Shown piece by piece: positions 56,751-64,000 of a DNA stretch of 64,000 nt (its first letter is position 1; every line of letters begins with the position of its first letter). The position numbers were made by a program, and so were the translations under genes. The stretch is taken from the NCBI GenBank assembly GCA_032622095.1, contig CP136061.1:127546754-127610753 (forward strand), written 5' to 3'. The notes under the pieces are model-generated. The model searched no databases, was not told the DNA's origin, and saw only the letters and a program-made list of their open reading frames with translations. Source of the stretch: Siphonodentalium dalli. Lineage: Eukaryota > Mollusca > Scaphopoda > Gadilida > Siphonodentaliidae.

Positions 56751-57525
56751 ATATGTCAGATTAATTTAAAATAGTTTCTCAAAATAAATTGTACTTTAAA
56801 GTGATAAGTTCTATAGTTATTCAATGGTTAGTAAGTGAGGCAGATAACGTACATCAAATATTCATTTATTAAATTTTCAGCAGACACTAGAATGGGATTT
56901 ATCGAATCTGGCAATGTATATGTTCACAAGAACAAGAAATATGACTGAAAAAAGCAATAACATCCAGGGTAATTTTTGCCTTAGCATATTTAGTTTTCAG
57001 TTTTCCAGTTACTGAGCTGTAATTGCACGTTTCAATATTCAAAAATGTTTCTCATCCCAGCCCTCATAATTGGCTACGGCAATCATCAATGCTGAAGCAA
57101 ACTGGGCCACGGCAAAGGGTTGTTGTAGCAGATTGCCGAAGCCAAACAATCTGAGGGCTGCATCCTGAGTTCAGTGTTAACAGTAAATTAATTGGGCAGC
57201 CACTTTTGATCAGAGCAGACACAATCATTTTCTGCTTGTACTTAGTTTATCGGCATCAGATGTATTTTCAATTATTATGTGCAATCTGGTGATAAAACGA
57301 TAATGGTGCACACAAACTTTCATGGGTTTTCATGGCTACCGATGAATAAAATAATTAAGGAAAGACCCAAATTTTTTTTTGATGTGGCGGGCCTTTTTGT
57401 GACTTGGCCGGAGCCTGTGAACACGGATTTTTTATTTTAACTTAACCTTCATTAATTTGCCTCCAGGAAATCAGTTCTCATTAGAAGGTGCATAGCTATA
57501 AATCAAAGCTTATGAATATAGTTAC
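56751..57525. other. Intronic DNA with a family F element
   Basis: 57058-57160 is family F copy 3: CAGCCCTCATAATTGG to CTGAGGGCTG, flanked by perfect CATCC duplications (57053-57057, 57161-57165). The rest is unassigned. Confidence 0.7.
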
Positions 57526-57626
57526 CTTCTTCATCGAGAGTGCTATTTTTCTGTAATTCAAACAGTCGTGGACAACATCTTACGGCAATAGAGACCTTAC
57601 TTCCACACGGCAGACATAAGGCTGGT
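57526..57626 (-). CDS. CHAF1B: CHAF1B exon: WD repeat
   Basis: Acceptor ACTATTCTTGTAG, donor GAAGAAG|GTAACT. 101 bp, enters in phase 2 and leaves in phase 1. Encodes PALCLPCGSKVSIAVRCCP then RLFELQKNSTLDEE. The PAL-LPC-K-AVRCCP-FEL pattern is the conserved CHAF1B segment just before the LPYR block. The first base completes an upstream codon (Lys or Arg expected). The exon before it was not found in 57627-60358. Confidence 0.93.
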
Positions 57627-59091
57627 CTACAAGAATAGTTAATGACATATCAACATAAACAAGTGCACCGCCCATAGTATTTGATAGCCAATGTGGCTTT
57701 CAGCTGAGATTTATTAATTTTCTGATGTCTTAATTTGGCCTGTGATGACTGAATAAAACCTGCATGAATACCAAAAATTATTGAAATCGGTTCATATTTG
57801 TTTGAGTTATCAAGCCAGACAGACCAAAATTGAGAACAATTGACAAAGGTCGACAAACAAAATGAAAATGCAAACAGCATCATTGGGCACTCTTTTGAAA
57901 GCATTCGTGATGGTAAACCTCCATACCAAATTTCATTCCAATCCAATAACCCATGGCTGAGATATATGTGGGAAAGAGCAAAAAGAAATGAAATCCAGAT
58001 AACTAAAGAAGGTTAACTCTAAAATGGAAAAAGTTAATATCATTTGTCCCTGCTTTGAAAGCAGTCATGATGGTGAACATCCATACCAAATTTTATTTAG
58101 ATCCAATAGCCATTGGTTGAGATATATGCACATACGGACAAGAAACCAACATTTCCAGATAAACAAGATGGCTGCAGGCAACCATTTTTTCCACAATTTT
58201 GGGGGAAAAATTGACATCTCCCATATAGAGCCACCCAGAAGATCCACATAATGTCTGGTGATGATAGAATCAGGGATGTGGCCTGTAGGGTGTACCAAAC
58301 GATTTAGTCTAGCAAAGAGCAAAACCAATTTTCACACTAAGTCAAGTTACTCAATAAGGGCTGTTTACAACTCAGAAAAAAAAAACAATGGATGAAACCC
58401 GCTGTTTGTAAATACAGATGGCTTGTTGCCATTCATTGGAAAGCTCTCGGTGGCATTACTGTACTCTTTCCCCCATGTTGGTTCATCAACATAGTGAATA
58501 TCATTAAAATCCAACTGATGACCAAGATCTGTACCACTATGGCAATCATCAAGTATTTTTAAGCAATCTCCATGCTAGAAACAGCTCTGATGTGGGTAAC
58601 TAAGGCACATTTACAAGCTATTAAGGTAAGCAATTTACGACAAGAATCACATCAGAAATGTGGGGTTGAGTTGTGGTAACTACGCCAAATATGGGTATGG
58701 GTATGGGCTTGAACATGTATTAATTGTAACTGGCTATCATACACAACACTGTTGAGGAAGTCTGACATACCAAATATTCCCCCGCAAACCAACCTCGCCA
58801 AAGTTATTGTGCTATATTTCACTAAAAAAATTAATAAAAACAAACTTAACAGGGTACGTACAGTATTTTCACAATTTGATTCAAAGACTATCGGTCGAAT
58901 TCATGGACTCGTCCCCTATATAATAGATGACAATTCCAACAGGTTATAATATTCCCTGTATATCATGCTGCTTTTCAATACAAATGTTACTATGTAACAA
59001 GAAAAAGGTTTATAAGTTTTATTGTAACCCAGTGCCCTCATCCATGCTGTACTAGTTATGATGAAGTTTGAAATTTTATCTTATAAACAGT
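57627..59091. other. Intronic DNA with repeat remnants
   Basis: 57640-58330 carries inverted, diverged modules of the 160-bp class (AAACCTCCATACCAAATTTC, AACATCCATACCAAATTTTA, AGATCCACATAATGTCTGGT). 58419-58461 is a tiny internally deleted family A remnant. No further CHAF1B exon recognised. Confidence 0.55.
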
Positions 59092-60180
59092 CAGGGTTTC
59101 CGCTACTACGGCAGGCCGGCCGTCCAGCGGCCTCATTCCCCTCCCCAACCTTGACTTAATATTGGCCACAAAATAGCCACAGACCTAGCTCAGCCCCCAT
59201 TTTACACAGGACGAGTGACCACCGACACTGAAAATTAACAGATTGCAAGGAATCCTGCACCTGGTGCCTGAATAAGACATGATCAGTAGCGTGGACCACG
59301 TGGACAGTTGTCTGAAGTTGTCTCCACCATCCTGGGGTAACGCTTTGTCGGCAAATGTTTAGTAGTAATCATCTTCTTGCATTTTAAATTACTGTAGGTA
59401 GATTTCGGTATATACATATAAGTCCCAACTTTCTAAACCCACTATTTCCCCTCGGAATGCGCATTATAAATCGGTAAGTCAGTATGGGGCTTAATTCTGA
59501 GCTACAACCATGAATACAGGTTAGGTCTGGCAGTCGCTGCCACGAACAGTGCAGACATTTTACCTCAAAGCAAGGTCTGTATCAAAGAAATGTTCAATTA
59601 AAAATAAAACACTTAAAATATTAATAGTTATTTTCAGTGGCAGTGTATTTATTCCCAATCCAATTAATAAAAAAATTATCTATCCATTATACGAATCCAG
59701 CATGAAGTCAACTACCGTCTGAGGAATGGCTTTTGAATTAACACCAATCTGTTTTGATTGGTACCGTGAACAAAACACAAAGAAAGCATGCAGAGCTGGG
59801 TATAGCACGTGACATAACCTCTGCCCATGACGTAATTATCACTGGTTACTGCTGCAGCTGGAGCAAACTGTGACAATGTGTCTTTGCCAACCGCGGTTCC
59901 CTTTGATGTCGGTGACATTTGATGTCGCTTAAATTGCTACTGTTATAAAAGTTGTTTTATCAACTGTATACATGCTTTTAGTTCATCAACTTGAGATCAA
60001 AGAAAGATTATCTGTTTTAATTTGGTTTCTACAAAGCTTCAATGATGTTCCTGCATGTTGTCTCAAATGCAAGGAAATGGCTACTTTCAGTGATAAACAT
60101 CCAGATTTTCTCCTGACAAGGCGCCAGGTATGTGCTTCCCAAATACGGCCACATTCCCCCAACCCCTAGCGGAAACCCTG
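59092..60180. mobile_element. TIR element of 1.1 kb with an exon-like ORF fragment
   Basis: CAGGGTTTCCGCTAC at the left pairs with TAGCGGAAACCCTG at the right. AACAGT occurs on both sides and is a possible 5-6 bp duplication. Inside, plus strand 59972-60169 is open and contains LQSFNDVPACCLKCKEMATF then SDKHPDFLLTRRQ, directly followed by CAG|GTATGTG, a good splice donor. The CxxC could be part of a zinc-binding transposase region, but I do not recognise it. Confidence 0.65.
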
Positions 60181-60358
60181 AACAGTGAACATTTTAAATG
60201 CACTGTTTTGCTCTATTCTCATTCACAAATAAACGTACCTGTACGTTTATTAATTATCAGGAAAAAATCTGCTCTGCACAATGCTTATTCAGGTCTGCAT
60301 GTTTATTGGAAATGTTCATGTCAAATTGAATAATTTTTTTACACATGATCTGGACATA
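60181..60358. other. No feature recognised
   Basis: Short unassigned gap between the TIR element and the DIRS terminus. Confidence 0.5.
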
Positions 60359-60835
60359 ATATTTTCTTACCCAAAATATGTATCTCCTAGACGAGGCATC
60401 TTGGACACTGAACTAATGGTTATACCCCTTCTTGCTTCACCCATCGTAGAAGAGTTTAAGCGGAAAACTATACACAAATTTTTTCCCTTAAATCTGCTCT
60501 ATACCCTTAGGTATCAAAATGGTACGAAATACCTAAGGTACGTATATTCGCGCACCGGAAATGCTATTGAGTGAATTGAGTTATGTCCCATTGACCACGT
60601 GATCATCATTTTATCAAAAGGACTTGGAGGTTTGTATTCTCTCTCTTTCTTCGCCCTCTGATTATTCGATGCATTTGACCGAGTGCGCGGGGTGGGATGT
60701 TGGTCCCCAACAGGGAGGGCCCTTCCCCTTCAGTGTCCAAGATGCCTCGTCTAGGAGATACATATTTTGGGTAAGAAAATATTATATCTCCTTCGAAGGC
60801 ATCTTGGACACTGAACTAATGGTTATAATTAGAAT
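60359..60835. repeat. DIRS terminal region: 54-bp perfect inverted repeat plus direct repeat
   Basis: 60359-60412 (ATATTTTCTTACCCAAAATA onwards) is the exact reverse complement of 60729-60782, with a 316-nt loop. GGCATCTTGGACACTGAACT followed by AATGGTTATA occurs directly at 60396 and 60800. These are the kinds of terminal and internal complementary repeats DIRS elements use to complete circular intermediates. Assigning each to its formal role needs the 5' end. Confidence 0.82.
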
Positions 60836-60870
60836 CTTTGAAGAGGAGGTGGCCACGAGACAGAATCAGG

Positions 60871-61959
60871 CTAGGCCTGTGAAACCACCTGCTGTGCAGC
60901 AACGAGAGGACCCAAACGAAACAGGTTGTCGGCCTGTTGTGTAAAATCGCGTAAATAGAACTGAGCAAAAGTAGACCCTTGTGTCCAATATGCAGCAGCC
61001 AAGATGTCTCTAAGAGCCACTGAACCCCGGAACGCCCATGAAGCGGAAACCGCTCGTACTTCATGAGCCCGAATGTTCATCGAACGGAGGTGTCGAGGAT
61101 CAATTTGGTCATAGGCCAGAGCTATAACTTTTTTCAGCCATCTGGAGATAGAGCGGATGGAAATGTCGCCAGTAGTGCGAACCATAGGTAAGAAAAGCCG
61201 CGTTCTACCGAGACGTCTCGGTTCTGCTCGTTTGATGTATTCACGCAGAACCCGTAGAGGACAAAGTAACTGATCCCCCCCCCTGGGTAACGCAGGAATA
61301 TGAATAGGAGAGGGGTAGTGGGAGGGAAGCTGAGTTTTGGAGAGAAAACCAGGATGAGGAAGCAGGACAGCTTCGAGGGCTGAAATTCGTAGACAACCCG
61401 GGGATGTTGAAAGGGCATGAATCTCACTAACCCGACGCGCCGAAGCAAATGCAAGGAGAAATACTGTTTTTAAAGTCAAATTTACAAACGAGCACGTAGT
61501 AAGGGGTTCGAAGGGAGGACCCTGTAAAAACGTGAGGACAAGACCGAGATTCCACTGTGGAGACAACAATCTGGTACGTGGCCGGGACAGGGCACAACTA
61601 GCCAGGAGATCAGAAAGGGCTTGGCATGACCCAATCCAGTGAATGCCACGATGTTTGAAGGTATTGGATAACATGGACCGATAACCCTTGATGGTAACGA
61701 CCGAGAGACCTTTGTCCTCGAATAGAAACAAAAAGAAGTCAGCCAAACGGCGGCGAGATGGAGACCGAAAGTCATAATGGTGATCCAAACACCACTGTAC
61801 GTACAGGGACCACTTGCACTGGTAGTGGGCGATAGTGGATCGACGTCTGGAAGAAATTATTCGAGCAGCAACTCTTCTTGAGAAACCGCGGCGCCGGAGG
61901 CCCGACCGGACAAAAGACAGCCGTGTAGGCGGAGGAGGTCTGGTCGCGGGTGATAAATG
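60871..61959 (-). CDS. DIRS tyrosine recombinase (YR)
   Basis: Catalyses insertion of the retrotransposon by strand exchange in place of a DDE integrase. The frame is open from 63762 to the stop at 60871, but most of that length overlaps RT in another frame; the recombinase proper starts near RRGFSRRVAARIISSRRRST. Catalytic residues visible: Arg in FASARRVSEIHAL, H-x-x-R in AHEVRAVSASWAF, Trp in AAYWTQGS and the Tyr nucleophile in TFAQFYLRDF, 27 residues from the C-terminus. A core-binding region (YKWSLYVQW-like, YRSMLSN) precedes it. There is no Met before YRSMLSN, and the frame is -1 relative to RT, with about 100 bp of overlap, suggesting frameshifting or unusual initiation. Intact. Confidence 0.9.
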   Translation of the reverse strand, partial: HLSPATRPPPPTRLSFVRSGLRRRGFSRRVAARIISSRRRSTIAHYQCKWSLYVQWCLDHHYDFRSPSRRRLADFFLFLFEDKGLSVVTIKGYRSMLSNTFKHRGIHWIGSCQALSDLLASCALSRPRTRLLSPQWNLGLVLTFLQGPPFEPLTTCSFVNLTLKTVFLLAFASARRVSEIHALSTSPGCLRISALEAVLLPHPGFLSKTQLPSHYPSPIHIPALPRGGDQLLCPLRVLREYIKRAEPRRLGRTRLFLPMVRTTGDISIRSISRWLKKVIALAYDQIDPRHLRSMNIRAHEVRAVSASWAFRGSVALRDILAAAYWTQGSTFAQFYLRDFTQQADNLFRLGPLVAAQQVVSQA

Positions 61960-63842
61960 GGGGGACGACCTTGGCTGAGAAGGTCGGAGGTGAGAGGGAG
62001 AGGAACCGGAGGGGCCTGAAGGAGGTGGAGAAGCTGGTTGGTCCAAGACCGACGAGGGTCCAAAGGGCAAACCATGAGGATCGTGCAAGGGGTGCAGCGA
62101 ATCTTTTCCAGGACACTGGGAATAATGGCTGACGGAGGGAATGCATACCCGTAGAGATTGCACCACGACAGAGATAGGGAGTCCACCCCTATCGCCAGAG
62201 GATCCGGACAAGGTGACACAAAGCGAGGTAACTGGTGATTGAACCGAGTGGCAAATAGGTCTAGAGAGGGGCACCCCCACTGAGCACATAGGGCCTGAAA
62301 TACTGATGGTTGGAGAGCCCATTCGGTACCCACCGGAGCGCTCCCGCGCGACAAGCGATCGGCCAGGACATTCAGACGACCCGGAATGTGACGAACCGAC
62401 AGGTGAATCTGTTGAGAGAGACAAAGATGGAACACCCGTAGGGTGAGAGAGCAGAGTTGAGGGGACCGGGTGCCCCCCAGATGTCGAAGGTAACTCACCA
62501 CAGTGGTGTTGTCCGTGAGAATCAGAACAGACTTCCGTCTGAGATGTACCTGCCAGTGAATCAAGGAAAGTAGAACGGCCAACAGTTCTTTGGTATTGAT
62601 ATGTTCGGAACTTATTGAAGGATCCCAGGTGCCTTCCACCGTGAGGTGAGAAGGAAGGAGAACACCCCCCCACCCGTGAGAGCTGGCATCTGTTGTCAAG
62701 GTCAGCTCGGCCGGGGGAGAGACCAGAGGAATCCCCGATATTAACCAAGGGAAATCGGACCAAATCAGAACAAACCTGCGGAGAGGAGCGGACAAAGGAA
62801 CACGCTGGCTGAGGGGGTCGGTGGCATGACACCACCGACTCCTGAGATAGTACTGGAGGGGTCGGATAAACAATCGACCGCACACAATGAGCTCCGCTGC
62901 TGAATTGACCATGCCCAGAAAACTGAGAAATTTTCGGGCCGACACCTCCGTCTTGGCAGACATGAACAAAGCCTGAGTGTGCAGAGATTCTGCGCGCAAA
63001 ATAGGAAGACGCACCCGATTGAGATTCGTTTGAAAATGCATCCCCAGGTGAATGAAATCCTGGGATGGGATCAGAGACGATTTTTTCCAGTTGACCAGAA
63101 AACCCAGGTGTAACAGAAGTCTGAGGAACGAGTCCCGCTCTTGAGCCAAGAGCAGGGGGTCTAAGTGGGTCAAATATAGGTCGTCTAGGTACCCGATCGA
63201 GGTCACCTGCGACTGTGTTCGGAAATGGGCCATAACCGCGTCCATAACCCGCACGAAGGCCCACGGACTGAGGTTTAGTCCGAAAGCGAGGGTCCGGAAT
63301 TGGTAGACTGTACCTCTGTAGCTGAAACGGATGTATCGACGAGAGGCGGGATGGAGCAAAATGTGAAAGTACGCATCCTGTAAATCTATGCTGATTCCGA
63401 AACTCATTGGTAGGGTCAAGGAGCGAACCGTCTCTGGTGTGTCCATAGTGAAGTGCGGGGGATCTATGAACTGGTTCAGATGGGACAGATCGATCACCGG
63501 TCTGAATTTTCCGGGACCCTTTGGGACCAGAAAAAGACGAGAGTAAAACCCCGGCGATGAGGGGTCGTGAACTATTTCCACAGCCTGCTTGTGTAATAAC
63601 GTCTGAATTTCTAAATCCAACTGACGAGCTGCCTGACAATCTAGCGGAACCGTTGTTGGGATAGGACTCGATGTGAGGGGAGGAGACGACTGAAACGTGA
63701 CTTGCAATCCCTCCCTGATGGTGGCCCGGAGCCACAGATCCTGATGGAAAAGACGAGTCCACTCGGGAGCAAATAAAGCTAGACGGCCGCCGACTGGATG
63801 AAGAACAGGCTGTGGACTGTAAACGTCAAAAGCGACGTGCAT
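61857..63842 (-). CDS. DIRS reverse transcriptase - RNase H (with C-terminal methylase-like region)
   Basis: 661 codons from the ATG at 63842; the frame is open upstream to 63971. I chose 63842 because the earlier stretch overlaps gag and that ATG lies 16 nt before the gag stop. RT motifs: FRPVIDLSHLNQFI (about residue 114), IDLQDAYFHI (Asp 153), FGLNLSPWAF, and YLDD catalytic box (218-221). RNase H: TTDAS (Asp 385), KELLA (Glu 419), TDNT (Asp 444), LADRLSR (Asp 495). The C-terminal region, SLDLFATRFNHQLPRFVSP and WCNLYGYAFPP, corresponds to the part of DIRS proteins described as Dam-methylase-like; no DPPY motif is visible. No internal stop or frameshift. Confidence 0.92.
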   Translation of the reverse strand: MHVAFDVYSPQPVLHPVGGRLALFAPEWTRLFHQDLWLRATIREGLQVTFQSSPPLTSSPIPTTVPLDCQAARQLDLEIQTLLHKQAVEIVHDPSSPGFYSRLFLVPKGPGKFRPVIDLSHLNQFIDPPHFTMDTPETVRSLTLPMSFGISIDLQDAYFHILLHPASRRYIRFSYRGTVYQFRTLAFGLNLSPWAFVRVMDAVMAHFRTQSQVTSIGYLDDLYLTHLDPLLLAQERDSFLRLLLHLGFLVNWKKSSLIPSQDFIHLGMHFQTNLNRVRLPILRAESLHTQALFMSAKTEVSARKFLSFLGMVNSAAELIVCGRLFIRPLQYYLRSRWCHATDPLSQRVPLSAPLRRFVLIWSDFPWLISGIPLVSPPAELTLTTDASSHGWGGVLLPSHLTVEGTWDPSISSEHINTKELLAVLLSLIHWQVHLRRKSVLILTDNTTVVSYLRHLGGTRSPQLCSLTLRVFHLCLSQQIHLSVRHIPGRLNVLADRLSRGSAPVGTEWALQPSVFQALCAQWGCPSLDLFATRFNHQLPRFVSPCPDPLAIGVDSLSLSWCNLYGYAFPPSAIIPSVLEKIRCTPCTILMVCPLDPRRSWTNQLLHLLQAPPVPLPLTSDLLSQGRPPIYHPRPDLLRLHGCLLSGRASGAAVSQEELLLE

Positions 63843-63999
63843 TGCGGGAACCCCGACGACGCCCCGGCGAGTGAAAATACCGTGAAGGCCTCGAACTCTG
63901 ACTAGAACGACCCTGAGGATGATGTGAAGGATCCACAAGCGATTGAACATTCTGTACAATCTGCTGGGCATTGGATCGGAGCTGTTGTTCCCGATCTGC
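63826..63999 (-). CDS. DIRS gag-like ORF, C-terminal end (partial at window edge)
   Basis: Frame open from the window edge to TGA at 63828-63826, 57 residues: ADREQQLRSNAQQIVQNVQS, then a Ser/Arg/His-rich tail ending RRRGSRNARRF. The basic C-terminus fits a nucleic-acid-binding gag protein of DIRS elements. It is in the same frame as the recombinase and overlaps the chosen RT start by 17 nt, an arrangement suited to termination-reinitiation. The N-terminus is outside the window. Confidence 0.7.
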   Translation of the reverse strand, partial: ADREQQLRSNAQQIVQNVQSLVDPSHHPQGRSSQSSRPSRYFHSPGRRRGSRNARRF

Positions 64000-64000
64000 C

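Larger units (their letters stand above)
39523..57626 (-). other. CHAF1B: CHAF1B gene body (3' part), minus strand
   Basis: Span of the five recognised exons. CHAF1B is the p60 WD-repeat subunit of chromatin assembly factor 1, which with p150 and p48 deposits H3-H4 on newly replicated DNA in the nucleus. The exons join in one frame (phases 1, 2, 2, 0) and encode about 286 residues: the last WD repeats plus a low-complexity tail. The family is about 560 residues in vertebrates, so roughly the first half is missing here. Introns hold two copies of element X, a hAT-like element, a 170-bp-class tandem array and several MITEs. Confidence 0.87.
60359..64000 (-). mobile_element. DIRS-type tyrosine-recombinase retrotransposon, 3' part
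   Basis: Encodes, 5' to 3' on the minus strand, a gag-like C-terminus, RT-RNase H and a tyrosine recombinase, the DIRS gene order. There is no DDE integrase. Markedly more GC-rich than the surrounding DNA. The frames are long and intact, so the copy looks young. It ends in inverted repeats at 60359-60835. The 5' end lies beyond the window. Same strand as CHAF1B and possibly in one of its upstream introns. Confidence 0.92.

Noticed and set aside
58455-58570. Minus-strand open stretch reading HGDCLKILDDCHSGTDLGHQ as a possible extra CHAF1B exon
   Set aside because: It does not match the conserved block expected before PALCLPC, and its borders are not convincing splice sites. Short enough to be open by chance.
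60871-63762. A single 963-residue protein
   Set aside because: The first two thirds overlap the RT-RNase H frame and read as proline/serine-rich antiframe sequence. Only the C-terminal part is a recognisable recombinase.
1-64000. tRNA, rRNA and other structured RNA genes
   Set aside because: No convincing tRNA B-box/arm set or rRNA core was seen by eye on either strand; strong hairpins all belong to repeat families. A covariance-model scan would be decisive.

Overview
The window is AT-rich, intron-bearing eukaryotic DNA, dense in short foldback (MITE-like) repeats. The repeat style (160-bp tandem arrays ending in TAGCTCA-type boxes, many TTAA- and TA-flanked palindromes, hAT-like ends reading GGGCTGCAACGAT, a DIRS retrotransposon) fits a marine lophotrochozoan, most likely a bivalve mollusc. 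That placement is inference; no species-specific marker was seen.

One host gene is supported. It is the 3' part of CHAF1B (chromatin assembly factor 1 subunit B, p60) on the minus strand, with five exons at 57626-57526, 51806-51755, 49091-48966, 48004-47752 and 39852-39523. Every exon has AG/GT borders, the codon phases join without a break, and the encoded protein matches the last WD repeats and the low-complexity tail of the family. Exons for the first WD repeats were not found and probably lie beyond position 64000.

Two copies of an unidentified element of about 5 kb (element X, 41984-47362 and 51864-56750) sit in two different introns of this gene in the same orientation. X has long terminal inverted repeats, a foldback left end, an internal array of about 180-bp units and no recognisable transposase. 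Positions 60359 to 64000 hold the 3' part of a DIRS-type tyrosine-recombinase retrotransposon on the minus strand: the C-terminus of a gag-like ORF, RT-RNase H, tyrosine recombinase and a 54-bp perfect inverted repeat.

Positions 1-39500 contain no convincing exon. They are a mosaic of at least six short palindromic families. A: TA-flanked, about 210 bp, CAGTAATGC ends. B: TTAA-flanked, CCCTTTCATGAC ends, piggyBac-like. C: TTAA-flanked, with a CCCACTCAGTTATAAAA core. D: GCCTTGAAATAG ends, double palindrome, 11-bp target duplications. F: CAGCCCT ends, 5-6 bp duplications. G: TTAAAGRTRCCC ends. Single hAT-like and other terminal-inverted-repeat elements and several tandem arrays are also present. 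Several repeats are nested in, abut or break one another, which gives a relative insertion order.
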